Origin: Dermatemys mawii | Lineage: Eukaryota; Chordata; Testudines; Dermatemydidae | Assembly: GCA_007922305.1 (NCBI GenBank) | Contig: ML677366.1 | Span: 15,286,039-15,350,038 of the forward strand | DNA: 64,000 nt | Direction: 5' to 3' | Shown: one piece after another, positions 22,611 through 36,440 of the stretch | Layout of the letters: the number at the start of each line of letters is the position of its first letter | How positions within the stretch are numbered: the first letter of the stretch is position 1 | The notes under the pieces: generated by a model | The model's database searches: none | What the model was told of the DNA's origin: nothing | Seen by the model: the letters and a program-made list of their open reading frames with translations, nothing else | Position numbers and translations under genes: made by a program

Positions 22611-25273
22611 TCATGTGTGTCCATGTGCAGGCAAAATAGGCAGTTCTGTATCGGTACCCTATCTAAGGGGAGAGAGGTGTTCTGGAGCAAAGCTTCCTGT
22701 GACAGCTCTTTTAATACAAAATTAAAACATCAAGTGGAGTCTTGCTCCTGTTAGTGAGTTCTGCATCTCTGCCTATGACCTCTAGAATCCTCTAATCTTC
22801 TGTATCTGCTGCAGGTGCTCCTACTTCAAAGTGCTGCTGCAGGCAGTGGAAAGGATTCTGGCACTCATTTGGGAATAGGGCTGGAACAGTAAATCACCTT
22901 GGGCATCAATCTATTTAGGGACAGCCCTGTATCTTCACTTCAACCACCAGGGAAGATGCAGCCACTTCTAGAGCAGAATGCAGAGTATCTTTATGCAGGC
23001 CAGCAACACGGTATAACGATTCAGGACCGGTAGTGAAATGTGTATCCATTTGTTGTCTTTTGAAATGTGTAAAAAGCATTTCTACGAAGATCCACCTGAA
23101 AAAGAAGCTCAAGAAGATAGCAAAATATAGAAATATGACAGCTGGGTGCATGTCTGAATGTCATACTCTTGTGGATTTGAAGAGAGAGCCAACGAGTCTG
23201 ACATTGTTCAGGGTTCCATCAACGTGTACAGCTATTTTGCAAGTCTGGTTGTATTGGAATGTAGCGGAGGACCTGGGAACTAAACACAACAGAAGAAAGC
23301 TTGGAGGAGAGAGAAGGGCGAGTCTGAAGATATAGAGACACGGTTCGGGAAGCCTAAATAAAGAGGACAGCATTTTTTAACCATCATCTCAAATGCCTCA
23401 TCCAAGTTGCCTTTTAGGGAAAAAACAAATCTATTCTAGCATAAGATCACATGTAAAATTTCAGCTGAAATTGTTTAGTTTGGTCAAAACTGGGGAAGGC
23501 ATTGAATTGGTTTTATCAAGACGTCAATAAAAGCAAAATTTCCCACTGACTTCAGCAAGAGTGACCAGACTCATTTAAAGACTAGTTGCACTCTTCTACC
23601 AAGTCCTGTATAGTAAGTTGGGAAATTCACAAAGCCTTTGTATCCATTTTTCATATTAGCTCCTACAACGAAGAAAGGCAGGGTGGCCATCCAACTCCTT
23701 AGATGGTGTCCACTTAAGTGTTTTGTTTTGTTTTTTTAAAGCATGAAGCCACTTGTTTGACTCATAAGATTAATCATGCTTTACTGTATCTTGCTGAAAT
23801 AATTTGTGAATGAAGCTTCAAGAGTTTATGGTACTTGGATTATGTTAATCTTATCATCCTATACTTTAAGTACTGTGTTAGGAACATTGTACAATTAAGC
23901 CTCCTAAGAATTAGACATTTTATGTATTTCAAGCTGCCACTGTTGTAAAGAATTACAGTCACTAGAGTATTAAAAATAATGCTTTTAGGAGCAGTTTAGT
24001 TAAGTAAAATTCAAATATGCCACGGTTGTTTTCAATCAGGATGTGCTTAGATTGCAAATTCACATGGTGCTTGAGCTGGGGCTGAAACAAGACATGAACA
24101 CTTCTGAACTGGGGAGAAGTTTTGTCCTGGATTCACTTTTAAACTAAACTATCCCACCCACCTCTCCATCTCACTGTACCAGGTAAGGCCGGATCAATTG
24201 CAGGCATGCATTATACAGATCTACAAAATATACTTTTGAATAATGCTCAGTTTTGCAAGTTTTGCCATGTTAACACAAAGTTCATCTCCTTGACTCCTCT
24301 CTCCCCACTACCAACCCTACATGTCCACACTCAGATTTCACTATATTGTGTGTACTGAAATGGAAAGTCAAGTGCTATTTCTAAGCTCTGGTTGTGAGGA
24401 AATATAGAGATATGGAGTTTGCTAACTGTGATTTGTATCAATTATTCTGGGAAATCTGCAGTTACCCCATAGTGCAGGGAACCTAATCCTAGGAAGATGC
24501 ACACAGAGAACAGCGCCAGGAGTACCTGAGGTAATGTGCTACCACACAGAGAACTGGCTAAGTTGATGTACTAACTGTAGCTTCCACTGTTACTGAATTT
24601 TAACCATACAGTGTGGCACAAACCACATCTAAATTGGACTCTACTAGTAACTCAGTTAAAAATTATAGTGTGAAGAAGAATATGGTGTAACAATTCCCAC
24701 ATCTGTAAATCTACATAAACATGCCCCCCCACCATATTATCAGACCTTCACTCTTATGTAAATCCACATTTACCAAAATAATTTATGTCTCCCATTACAT
24801 GTTAATGAGCAAAGTAATTAAGATATTTGAATTAAAACTAGCAAGCACAAAAGACTCATCTAAATACAGAGTGCATTTTAAAATGCACAGCGCATTCATT
24901 GAAGGTTTGTTAAGGTTTTATGTATGGATGAAGGATACATATAAGTTTACATAAAAATCAGATTAAAAGCACAGCTTTGAAGTTACAATGTGAAACAAAA
25001 TGAAATTCTTGGTTCAGCTGTGTTTCAGTTTGAATTTTGGAACTTGTCTCAAAACTCAGATGTGAAATTCCAGAATGCAATACCCACCTGACTAGAAGTG
25101 AAAAAAAGAAATGGCATGAACTCCTGGGGAGAGAAAACAGGTTAGCACAGTTTCATGAATTAACAGGCTTCTCCTGTATTGTCTGACTTCCCATGGCTAC
25201 CTTTACAGCATGTTTTATTTAATCTCATACTATTACTCACTCAGCAAGTTTGACTATTTTCACAGTCCCATTC
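22611..25273. other. Unique sequence, nothing recognised
   Basis: No exon, RNA gene or bounded element was found. The open frame at 23033-23335 overlaps an opposite-strand frame and shows no domain. Confidence 0.45.
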
Positions 25274-25375
25274 TTAGGGCTTGTTTGTACTTGAAAGTTA
25301 TTCCAGAATAGGGCAGCCTATGAATTTAAAGTGGAATAACTATTCCAGAAAAATCTCCATGTGTAGGCCAACACA
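25274..25375. mobile_element. Small DNA element remnant, 'AGGGCTTGT' type
   Basis: It starts TTAGGGCTTGTTTGTACTTG and holds the pair GAAAGTTATTCCAGAATAGG and GTGGAATAACTATTCCAG, a unit I recall from reptile MITEs that end in '...GTGTGGACAAGCCCT'. The right end (CCATGTGTAGGCCAACA) is a poor inverted copy of the left. Old and eroded. Confidence 0.35.
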
Positions 25376-28300
25376 GTGATAACATGTTTCTTCCAGCAGT
25401 GTTTTGGTGGGATCCTTTTTGGCTGCAGTGAACCACATATTTTTTGAGGTCCTTGCATCGATGTTGAGGCCAAAGAAAGTGTTGACCTGTCCAGTCACTA
25501 TCGACATGACCATCCTAAATAGAGGACAATATATATGCCTCAAAAGATGACCCATTATTAAACAGAATATATTTCTCCTCTTCAGGAATGGCTGTGAAAG
25601 ACATTTGACTATGCTAGTTCATGGGATAGTGAGAAAAGCTTGGGGCTTAAAGCTCTGGGGTTAAAGAAGGAAAAAGCAGCACACTAGAGCACGGAGTTCA
25701 AAGGAAAACAGTGAATACTTCAGGTATTCATAACCAATCTTTGAACTTGAATGGCTGAGCCTAATTCTGAGCTGTGCTTCTCAGGAGGTGAACTATAAGC
25801 CATTTTTGCATGTCTGAAATTCTGGGCTGTGCTGAGGGGTCTGTCCAACCCCTAGCATAAATTAGAACAGCCTCAGGGACTGCTCTAACTTATGCTGAGG
25901 GTTAGCAGGTCCTCTGCCCTGAAGCAGCTTTGACTTCTAGTGGCTTTTCACAACCACTTATGGGACTGTCTATTCTGCACTTGTTCCCTTCAGGAAACTG
26001 TAGTCTCACCCTGGTTTTTTGTGGGTGGCAGAGGCAGGAATAACTAAGATGTCTACTGCATGCCTTCCTAACTAGCAGGCTCCCAAAATGGAGAACTCAA
26101 GTGGAGACCATGTTTGTCCTATGTTCATATTTCAGCAACATCCCACCCCATTAAATTACTCTGCAGAAGTCCAGTATTTGAACAAGAGAAAGCATCACAT
26201 CACAAATTTTTATACCACTCACCCCTACTTGAATGTTGCTTAATTATAAACCATAGTAAGAAAATCTCTTGCATGTCTGCCTGCACTGCAGAGTAAAGAT
26301 ATTAAACAGATATACAGAATAATCTTTAGAAACATATCCAGCTATGACAGCTAGTACGCTACAGGAAAAAACTTCTGTTGTCACTTTCAACAGAAATTGG
26401 ATGGGGATGATTCTATACAGCCTCAAAAATGCTTATTATCTCCAAAAATACAGAACACACATTTGGAGGAAGTGAAATCCAACAATACAAAGTATAAACT
26501 CATGTCACTGAGGACAGCTGTGCAAAATAAAATTAGTAATGCTTTCATTGGTGAGAGCACATGCTGGAATAGCTAAAGAACCCAGCCAGAAATAATTATG
26601 CTTTTGTTGTAAGACCTCATCAGACTTCACTTACCTGGAGAGAGCTCTACAGTTCAGTCCTTCACTCAGTTCCTATAACCAAGTGTCACTTAGTCACATT
26701 TATCCCTTTAAGCATGGCATTTAAGAAGGTATCATTGCATTCAGGACATAACATTCTTTGTTTTCTAAAAAGTATCCATCTAATTGTACAAATGAATCTA
26801 TACAGTAACTAAGGCACCTCACTATCAATACGTTGATTTATCAACCAGACACTGTCTGTGTTTCGAAACAATAATGAAGTCACCACACTGACAAGGAAGA
26901 AAAAACTATTAATTTAGCATATTTGCCACTTTAATAAGCAAGATAAAATATGCTAGAAAACTGGGTTTGGTCTTTCTATGTGATATTAATTTTAAATTGA
27001 TTTTCTTAAACGTATTTAGCTTGGATACACACAAACAGTATTTTAAGCAAATCTGTTCCTTTAACAGATTGTCTTAAATTGGCTCTGCTGTATAGCACTA
27101 TTACTTTTTTTTTTTTTTTTTTTATCATCATCCACAGCTGCCTCCCAATGGATTTCACACAGGGGATGTAACAGCCGTCTCTTGAGTCCAGCAGAACTGA
27201 CAAACTACCTATTTAGTTTACCGAGGCTCCATGCAGAGTGACTCCCGGAACCTCCTAATCTTTACAACCAGCATCTCTTTTGAAAAGGTGCAGAGAGTTT
27301 GTTTCCATATGCTCATGATTCCTCGATACTGCTGTTCTTACTGACTAGTAAATGAATGCCTCCAGCTAGCAGTAACATTTCTATCAACGTAACAGCCCAG
27401 CCCACAGGGATCTAATTTACTGAAACTGGTTAAGTGCTACACAAACATCATCTAGAGAGATTAATTGGCTGTTAAAGTTTGATTGCTTTGCAATCCCTTG
27501 GTGATGGTTTGAAAATGAAAAAGTGATCTTTTGTCATTACATAAATACCTTAAGGTATAGCATATGCAAGGGCTTTGTGTACATTTTCTAAACACAGCAA
27601 GTCTTCTGTGGGGAGGAAGCCATGACCTATTTATTTAGACTGAAATTTATTTTGTTATATTCATTATGGATTACATTTTCCTGCAGTTTATTTAGGAGTA
27701 AAGTCTTCCCCAGCTGCAATTAATCCAAATTAAAATACATTTATGCTGATCATTAAAACAATTTGTTGCAGACAAGTTTCCATTTGATCACTTCCCAATG
27801 TCGGCAGTCAAGATAACTGCCAATTATCCCTCCTAATAAATACTTTAAAACAGGTACACCAACTCTTGGAAGCTTTCCACTCCATGCAGGCTTCTTGACA
27901 TTATTGGTGGTAATCCAAGTGTTAGGGAAGAGAGAAAGGATTTGTAGCTCTTTATATGTCTATTGTCTGCCCTCCCTTCCTACCCTGAAATTAATCTCCA
28001 GTCTGTAGATAGGTAGCATGTTCTGGCCCTTGCCACTCTGCACCCTGAAACATATGAAGAGAGCCTCGTGTAGGGGCTCTCTAGAACTATTCCCTTTCTG
28101 ATCTGAAGGCAGACCTGGGAATAACTTCTCACACAATACTATATTATCTCCCACTTGAGCTGAAAGCTTAAACATCTCACTACCTAGCTCTACAAAAGTG
28201 GCCTTCCTGCACCCCGTAACTGAAGTAAAAATCAGCGTCAAGCTGACACTTATTTTATATTGATTATATTTCAGAAAGGTGGAATTGAAAGGTATTAAAC

Positions 28301-28877
28301 AACTTTCATATTATATTATATATATAAGTGACTAAAGGACAGCAAATTAGAATGCTACAATATGTAACCAGCCCCCTGCAACAACCACCAGAGTCAAAAA
28401 TATGCCAGGCTCAGCTATGACCAGAAAATCCAGGGGATTAAGGAGTGAAAATATTGGAAGAGAAAGTAATATAGGGCACGAAGAGATCTATTTAGGAGAA
28501 AATATTCATAGGTTTTTGTGATGTGTGTGGTTTTTTAAAAAATTTCCCTTAAGAGATTAAACACTTGCTCTGCACTGTAATGGGGAAAATCCAGTCTGAT
28601 TTCCAAGCAGCTAGCTCAAATGCAAATTAATGATTTCAGTGAAGTGAGAAATTCCTCCATGTGGCTGACCATGGGGATTATTTTCTCCTACCTAATTGGG
28701 TTTAAATCCCAAAGTGAAGTATACTCTTCTCCCTCCACATCCCTGTGCTTGGGCAGGTCTCCAGCCTAGTCAGGAAAGGGTTTGACCTTCCCAGGTGTAA
28801 TCAACCCCAACCCAGTGTGCCTGCATGCTTTGTCAAGCCTGAAGATGGTTGGGTCCTCAAAAGGAAGGATCCCGGCC
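25376..28877. other. Unique sequence, possible conserved noncoding block, T-run
   Basis: No coding exon was recognised. A long T run lies at about 27105-27123. The repeat-free stretch 27300-27950 is rich in homeobox-style TAAT/ATTA sites and is discussed as a candidate regulatory element. Confidence 0.4.
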
Positions 28878-29037
28878 ACTGTTCCCTCTAAGCTGTGCGT
28901 GTGTGTGCACGCACACAGATTCTAAACCCTGTGCGCATGGCAAAACACCACACACACAAAAATTTGCACAGCCTGCCAAAAATTTGCACAGAAAATTTTT
29001 TTTGTACACACAGCCTGTCAAAAATTAGAGAGGACAT
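28878..29037. mobile_element. Small fold-back DNA element, 'GTTCCCTCTAA' type
   Basis: The left end CTGTTCCCTCTAAGCTGTG and the right end AAAATTAGAGAGGACATT are inverted versions of each other, about 160 bp apart. The interior includes a TGTG/CACA palindrome and two copies of AAAAATTTGCACAG. I recall this family from reptile genomes as a non-autonomous DNA transposon. No clear target duplication. Confidence 0.45.
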
Positions 29038-32000
29038 TAAACCCGGTTCAGAACAGGTAGCACTCTGAAGGAGGAGGACTGCAACTTAGAGTTCCTTGGC
29101 TTCTGGAAGCTGGCGTTGCTTACCAGGGGCCTCACTTGAGAGCCTTGGCCTCTCACACTCTCTGAGAAAGGAGAAGGCTGGTACTTCCTCCCCTGCCATT
29201 GGTTTCCCAAAGGCCTAGGACTCTGCTTTTCGTGGGCTACAGAAGCTTACTGACTTTTTGTTGGGCTACTTTAAACTTCCTCTTGCAAGACTACTGATAC
29301 CCTGAACAGCACAGCTGGTTGGTTGTGCCCTACACTCAGACAGGAGCAGTACCTACCCTCTCTCCAAGGGGGCACTAGAGAGCTACAGCCTAGTATACCT
29401 CCTTCCAATTGACTAGCAACTCCTTTCGTGGGATACTGGGGACTGAGAAAAAAAGAATAAGGGACACAGTCTCTTGCCAAAGAACTTGCTGGTACAGCAA
29501 CTATATATTAGGGTGGAAATTTCTTCCAATAATCCATCAATTTTATTTTTCCAGAACAACAAATGAGGAATTCGCATATAAGAGAAAAAGTTATAAAAAT
29601 ATGGCCAGCATAACATCCCCCAATGTTCCAAGAAGAAATAGGGATAGAAGACTTTTTGAAACTTTAATCAGACATATAAATTTTTTTTTAATATATACAC
29701 ACACACACACACACACACTCAGTTTAAGAGATTCCTGAGGTCTATGATGTGACTAACATACAACGCCTTCATTTAGAAGTGTCAAGTAACATACTGGAAA
29801 ACTTTAGACTACACTGTTTGATGTCATTCCTCTGGAAAGTCTTAGAGGTGGTTTTAAAGTTTAAGTGAATTTTAATGGACCAAATGAGGAAACATTTGGA
29901 AAAATAGTTTGATTAACCCTTTACCTGCTGCAGGCTCAATAAATCCCATTGGCAGGCTTCAAAGGAAGGCCAACATGGTTCCCCACGTTTATTGAAACTT
30001 CAAAGATTAAACTTCTGAAAAGGTAAATGGAGATGAGGAGATGGTATTACAAAGTATTATGTAGGATGTTTGCAATGCAAGTCCCAGGGCTTTTAATAGA
30101 AGCTAAACAAGCAAAATCTGTGAGTACTCCCTTGAAAATGCTTAAGTTTTGTAAAGCAGTTAACCAAATGCTGTATTACTTTCATTCTGAACATGCAAAC
30201 TGTCATGGAAAACTGGCCCAGGGTGTTAGGTTCAGGAAACAAATCAGAGCCCTAAATGAGCCTTACAAGCTGGAGAGAGGCATTAGTGAGAGCTCCTGGG
30301 ATCACTGTTGGAACCCTAGCATTTATTTATGTACTTTAATTGTCTTTGACAACACTATAGAACATAAGGGTTTCAATGCTAGAGATCAATGAAAAGGCAC
30401 AGCAAATAATGAGGCCTCCCCCATTGCCATTAAATACAGGAGATTCAGATCATTTAAATTCCTGCTCCTAAATTGCAAGGTGCAGTTCACTTAAGGTGCT
30501 ATAAATAGGAAGAAAGGCTTAAGAGGAGATAGTCAGGCAACATATATAAAGGGAAAACTCCTAGAGCATGCTGTTCAGAAAGATATATTTTCAAATGAAC
30601 ATAAAAATGTTCCCAAAATGCTGAACCCGACATGCATAGAGGCAGCAGACAGCTGCAGTTCTAGAGACCTATAGCATAAAAAAGTATTGGTATTCTCATT
30701 ATCTGCCAGTTAGATTACAAAGCACAGTATGGCCCTGATCAAATATCTTTGACAGGAAATAGCTGCTGTTAAAGGAGTAAAGCGGGAGATTCATCCAGCT
30801 GATACCCAAGACATTTAAAATTTAGAATAAAACTGAGGAAATTGGGATCCTTTTCACCAGAGAAAGGAAACACTTCTATTGCTCCCTTTAAAGTTTTTAC
30901 AATTAAACTACTCCAGTTAGGCACAGGAGAGACTGAAAGAGTTTAACCTTAATGTGAGAGAATTTGACTGTGCTGAGAAAGGCAAGCAAATATAGCTATA
31001 TTAGTTTTTAAATGATCTAACAGGCGCTGGCTGTATTTACCTGTGGTTGGTTCTCCAGCTATTGAGTCTTCTTAACTCAAGATTTTTCTGAAATTGTAAG
31101 CGCCATGTATAGCTGTGTGGTGTAGTCAGTGGCTGCAATACTATCTGTCTACTGAACTGCACAGTACCCATTCTGCAGAATACAGCAAATGCCACCTGTC
31201 TTTTTTTTCCTTTATCCACAACACCAAAGACACCAACTTTTACCTGGGAGGACCCCAAAACACCAAGCTTTCCTTGTAACACCATATGCCAAGAATCCTT
31301 TGTTCACCATATTCCCTACAGTGGCAGGTTGTTGAGCTGATCCGCTGTTGCATTGAGGACATCAAACATCAAAGCAGGATGGGGAAGGACATTTGTGTGG
31401 AGGATGCAAACTCATTTGGACCATTTTAAGGTAACCCGTCTCACAAGTAAAAAAAAATTATAAGTACCTGTTGTACAAACTCTACTTGACTCAAAGTCAA
31501 GTCTTTTCTCCTGCTCCATCAGCAATCAAGTCCCTGTAAACTTAGTTCTGCCCTCACTAAACATGTATCACTCTATTAGCTTCAGATGTTGCCAATCCTG
31601 ACCGGGGCATTTAAGAACTGTGATTCAAATAATTAATAATGCCCTCCATGTTATGCATCCTCATTGTGTTCAGTGGGGGGCACTGTGTAAATAGCCAGTC
31701 AGTTTGTATATTTGCTAACGAGGACAGAAACTGCATTTTCCTGACCAACTACCCCATGTCCATGTGACTGCAGTTGCATAAAATCATAGATTTGTATTTT
31801 GTGGTGTATTATGAAAGGACCATATTGACAACTTATTGGGAGGGGTCTCCAATGGTAATTTTAAACCAGCTCTTTCAGAGCATGATCACTTAAGAGTGTT
31901 GGGTTCTGAGCAATTCTACAAGCCAATTCCACCTCTCATGTTTGACTTCAAGAGAAAATTAGGTTTATAAATCCTCTGAGGAAAAATAATTAAGTATTAA

Positions 32001-33540
32001 AGAAAAATTCCCCTGGATTTCCAATGCAGGATCCAGATGACTTTGGGTTTGCTTGTTTTATGTACCATAAAAAACAAGGGGTAGCATTCAGCATTGATCC
32101 AGAGATTGTCCTGTGCAGCTTTTTGCAGGACACATACTGTGTCTTAAAGTACTTCAGGAATTAATAAAAGGGAAAAAGAATGAGTTTTTCCAAATTAAAA
32201 CTAAAAAAAAATGGAAATTTCTACTCATTTCCCATCAGCAGCCCTAATTCTCACCAGGATTTTTAATTAAGAGCATTGATCTCATTCACACCTGAGGACA
32301 AGCACAGAAAGTCTTAGAACCACCAATTTAATTCATTCAACACTGTCAATAGCATGGGCCCTGTAGGAATGAGCGCCTCTTTCTCCATGCCAACTCTAAG
32401 CCTAGGCAATTCTTATTTTATCCAGACTATCTCACCCACCTGAAGCGAATGTTCAAGGAACCTGACATTTGTAACGAAAATAGACTCAAGCATTTCTAGG
32501 AACATTTCAAAAGCAGCTTTCCAGAAATAACCCTGGGAGCATTAGGGTTATGTTTCTACTGACCAGTCTTAGATGTAAGAGATTGGTCCTTGTAGCATTG
32601 GCCGAGCAGGGATCTCTAATGAAATATTTCATGCCAGACAGCAGGTATTCGTCTCTTACCACATATCACATTTATTGTAGTTACTAAAGTAACAGCTGTA
32701 ATACATTTGTCACTATTTATGCAGCATGTTTGGGAGTACAGAGAGCAATAATACTGGCTTCCGGCTAATTGATCTTTGCCTTTATTATCTTGTTTTCACT
32801 AGACAGCTGTAAAAAACTGAATGATATTGTACTTAACATAATGTCTAATTTATTCACATTGATTCTACTGAATATTGCAACACTTCTGATATGTCACACT
32901 GAAGAATTCAAGGGACTATATTCTTTATCCCTGGGTATATTTCAACTGTCTACTTACATTTTCACTGTTAAAAAAAAAACTAACACAAAACAGGAACTCT
33001 TGGGAGGTTGGTTAATGAGATCATAAGGTCTACAATTGCTGTTAAATTCAATATAGGCACCTCAAGTGATTGCTGGGATTTCTTCAAGGACATGAATAGC
33101 ATTTAAATCTACTTAACATAAGATTTATATCATCAGACTGTTTGATTAAAACCAGGGCCTTTCCATGCCTTTTCCATTAACTACTAAAAAGTTTAAAAAG
33201 GAACCAGCAGTTCTGAAGAACAATACAGGATATTCACTCAGATGACTCAGTTCATGAAAAAATGTATTCAGTATCTCTTGGACCATCATTGTATTATTTA
33301 GGTATGTATTAGTGTTCCCATTATAAATCTGGATACTCAAAGTTTAATATTGCAGCCAAATTACATCCAAGTACAATTTGGCACAAAAAAACAACATGAA
33401 TATGAACTGGATCTTTTAAAACAACCATTTGAAAACATTTCAAAGCAGTTTCTCCTTTAGTTGCCATACACCAAAAACTAAGGTACTGCAGTCAAGGTTT
33501 TTAAAAATTCATTTGCCTAATAATTAGTTAACATTCTGAG
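29038..33540. other. Unique sequence with one CA microsatellite
   Basis: No gene was found. An AC dinucleotide run lies at 29695-29718. The + strand frame at 30027-30392 (121 codons) has no recognisable domain and is treated as chance. Confidence 0.45.
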
Positions 33541-33794
33541 ACACAAGGTGGGTGGAGGTAAAATCTTTTAGTGGACCAACTTCTGCTGAGACACAAGCTT
33601 TTGTGCTTACAAAAAGAGCTTTTCTTTGGGTCTGGGAAATTTAACATTTTGATGCAATTTAAACTGAACTTTATGTGAGTACCATTATTATACAAGCTCT
33701 TGTCTTGACTAGTGATTCTGCATAGCTCAAAAGCTTGTCTTTTTCACAAGAAGAAGTTGTTCCAATAAAAGATATTACCTCATCCACCTTGTTT
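33541..33794. mobile_element. Fold-back element with arms of about 65 bp
   Basis: ACACAAGGTGGGTGGAGGTA at the left and the complement of TATTACCTCATCCACCTTGT at the right are the tips of two long, imperfect inverted arms. Both arms continue through 'TCTTTTA(G/T)TGGACCAACTTCT' and 'ACAAGCTTTTG'. A ~110-bp unpaired centre lies between them. This is a well-known style of amniote dispersed repeat; I cannot assign a superfamily. Confidence 0.55.
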
Positions 33795-36064
33795 TCTAGA
33801 GTAAACATCATGGTCTTGATTCACCACTGCATTAGTCCAGTTTTACACCAGATGTAATCTCAGAGTACAAGTCTTATGACTTATTTTTGTTGATCTCTTG
33901 AAGGGGTGCTTCAGGTAGGTACAACTGCATGCTAGCCTAGTGTAAACGGAACTCATTCATTTCCCATAGCTGACATTTTAATAGAAAATTCTCAAACATG
34001 TTTTATGCTGTATATTTGATTCAAGTTTCAAATGTATCAATAAAATCAATGATTTCAAACATTTAAGATCTTCCCCTCACCCCACAGAGGAAACTTGGAG
34101 TACAGGCAGATGGAAAACCTATAAAGAGAGACTCTGCACACACAGAAATGACAGTATCTTACGAATAGCTCTAAACTTCTAAAAATATTTAAGTTGATAA
34201 ATTTTCCCCACCAGCACTAACACATATCCACACCCATGTCCTTGTAACAGAGAAAACTGCCACCTGGCACAAAAGTAAGCCATTAGAGAACACAGAACAC
34301 AGCCAATTTTACCTCCATCTCCCTTCCTCATTCCCCTTGACTGCGCCCATCCTATCCTCAACCACACTCTGTTTCACTCTCCTAGTGAAGATTTGTATTC
34401 TCATACTCTCAGGAGCTTCACGAATGCACACCATACTTAGGGGCGTGAGAAAGAAAAGATATACATGGGGCCTGATCCAAAGCATATTGAGGTCAATGGG
34501 CTTTGATCACATCCCTGGTGCTACTACGCTTGAAGATGGACAACCAAAAGGCATTCCTGCAGTCAGACTGCCCATGGATATTCAGAGTTAAAGGAGCATG
34601 TGTTAAAGAAGATAGACTGCAGAGCAGGAAAAAAAGAAACAAGTCAGGACATGTTGAGTGTAGATCATATGGAAATTCTAGTACATGGATTTGAGGCTGT
34701 GGATAAGGATTCAGATGTCTGTCTACTGCACCTCTCAGTCAAGCACAAGTTCTGAATCTTGTGAAGTTTGTTCATCAGTCTTCTGAACCCTATGGACCCA
34801 TCCATCATTCATAATAACAAGCAAGCTGTGCATGGGAAGGAAGCAGCCTGCCCTTTCATGAGCACACAAGCATCTTCAGCTTCAGTGCTAAGTATAGTTT
34901 GTAGAATTGTTCTAGCCCCAAACAACCAGTGAAAAAGAATTAGATTTTTTTTTTAATGGATGTGTCATGACTCAAAAAAATAAAGTCAGTTCAGTGAGCT
35001 TTTCTCCAGCTTGAAGAAGTTTTATTCATTAAAACAGGCACAGTCACCCAATCAGTGACATATTTCTGGAAGTTTATGTACTGATGCAAATAGCCCCCTT
35101 TGCAATTTAGGGGATGGAGAAAAACTGAGACACAGGACTCCAAAGTGTAGCCAGTTTGAGAGCTGAGTAACATTTACTCTGTTTAGTTTTAACAATGGAT
35201 ATGAATGTTTTTAAAATCAGTATTTCTCTTCCTGGGCTTGGGAATTGGAGTCAAATGCAAAAAAAATTATTCACTTATTCTGAGTAATGATGGTATATGA
35301 GGTCTCAGATCTTTCTTGGGAAATATTGTATCTACATGGCCTGTTTGTTCAATTTTTTCTGTTTACCATTTTTAGTTTTTAATATTTGCACAAAACCAAA
35401 AACATTTTTTCCTTAGGTGTTTGCCTGATGGTGCTGCTTCATCTCCATCTGAACTCAAATCTTTTCCAGAGCAGTTTGTTCAGATATCACAAAGAGGATT
35501 GGTGGCAGCACAGCTCATGCAGAAGAGACAGCAGTGAAAGAGTTAACTTATACATGTTAAATGTCTGCAATCAGCATTAGCCCCAGAACTTCAGCGGTTT
35601 GCTTTTGTTTGCATTAGTACTTGCATTTTTACTACGTGGCAAAGATGCCTAGAGGCCCAGATTGTAGTTTTTTAAATATATGTTTTGTATAACTGCAAAA
35701 CAAAACAAAAATCAATTAGAGAGATGAGAAGAAGAAGAAGAGTTACTTATGTTGGCTGGAAGTGAATGAGTAATATATCCTTTCATTTAAAAAAAAAGTA
35801 CTCTGGTTTCTTGTAGCAACATCAGGCTTCAAAAAGGTTTGGAGGTTTGGTTCAGGAGAGGAACTCAATAAGTTCAGCTGATTATTCAGTCTTCTGCAAA
35901 ACAGGGCTGGAAATCTCATGAGAAGAGGCTTGACTGAGAATTCTGGTATTTCCTGTTTCTACTCAGGCCTGAATATTTCATATTAAAAAAGCAATCTCTT
36001 TGCTTTTCAGGAAACTGGCTATTTTCTGGTGCCAGCCAGACCCCATAAACTGATGAAAAGAAGA
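33795..36064. other. Unique sequence with one old palindrome fragment
   Basis: No gene was found. At 34467-34510, GGGCCTGATCCAAAGCATAT, then TGAGGTCAATGGGCTTTGATC is a copy of the 'CCCATTGAAGTCAATGG' dispersed repeat. Simple purine runs occur at about 35725-35745. Confidence 0.4.
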
Positions 36065-36190
36065 GAATCAGAGAGGTAGCTGTGTTAGTCTGGATCTGCA
36101 GAAGCGACAAAGAGTCCTGTGGCACCTTAAAGACTAACAAAAGTACTGAAGCATAAGCTTTCGTGGGCTAATACCCACTTCGTCGGATGC
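36065..36190 (+). repeat. Short retroposon, 'CATAAGCTTTCGTGGGCTAA' family, copy 1
   Basis: About 126 bp run from AATCAGAGAGGTAGCTGTGT through GACAAAGAGTCCTGTGGCAC and GCATAAGCTTTCGTGGGCTA to CCCACTTCGTCGGATGC. The same unit occurs at 39547-39625 (reverse, partial) and as an inverted dimer at 60656-60865. I recall it as extremely common in turtle sequence. The 13-bp duplication at the 60.6-kb copy suggests LINE-driven mobilisation. Confidence 0.7.
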
Positions 36191-36236
36191 AAAGGAGAGT
36201 TAGACAAACTTAAAAGTAAAAAAAGGAGTTGAATTC

Positions 36237-36440
36237 AAATGTAACCCACACACCTTCCTAGGTGTGGTGCTCGGTCCCCTGCAGTGGCACTGAGCCCTTT
36301 TAGAGATTAATAAGTCTGCTCTAATATCTTAGCTAAGGGCCAAGGGGCTTTTAGCTCATGCAGTAGAGGCTCATGCACTAAACTGCAGAAATGCCAGGTT
36401 TGATCCCGCCTGAAGATGGCCTGCACCTATCTGTGTTACA
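36237..36440 (+). repeat. tRNA-like SINE composite
   Basis: The stretch GGGGCTTTTAGCTCATGCAG, then TAGAGGCTCATGCACTA ... CAGGTTTGATCCCGCC resembles a tRNA: a box-A-like 'TAGCTCATGCAGTAGAGG' (about 36352) and a box-B-like 'GGTTTGATCCC' (about 36398), about 35 bp apart. It is preceded by a conserved-looking leader from AACCCACACACCTTCCTAGG, which I recall as part of the same turtle repeat. It will not fold into a functional cloverleaf as written, so a SINE rather than a tRNA gene. Confidence 0.55.

Noticed and set aside
30027..30392. 121-codon + strand frame
   Set aside because: No recognisable domain or signal; isolated in AT-rich sequence.
36350..36420. Functional tRNA gene
   Set aside because: Box A and B are recognisable but the acceptor and anticodon stems do not pair; better explained as a SINE head.
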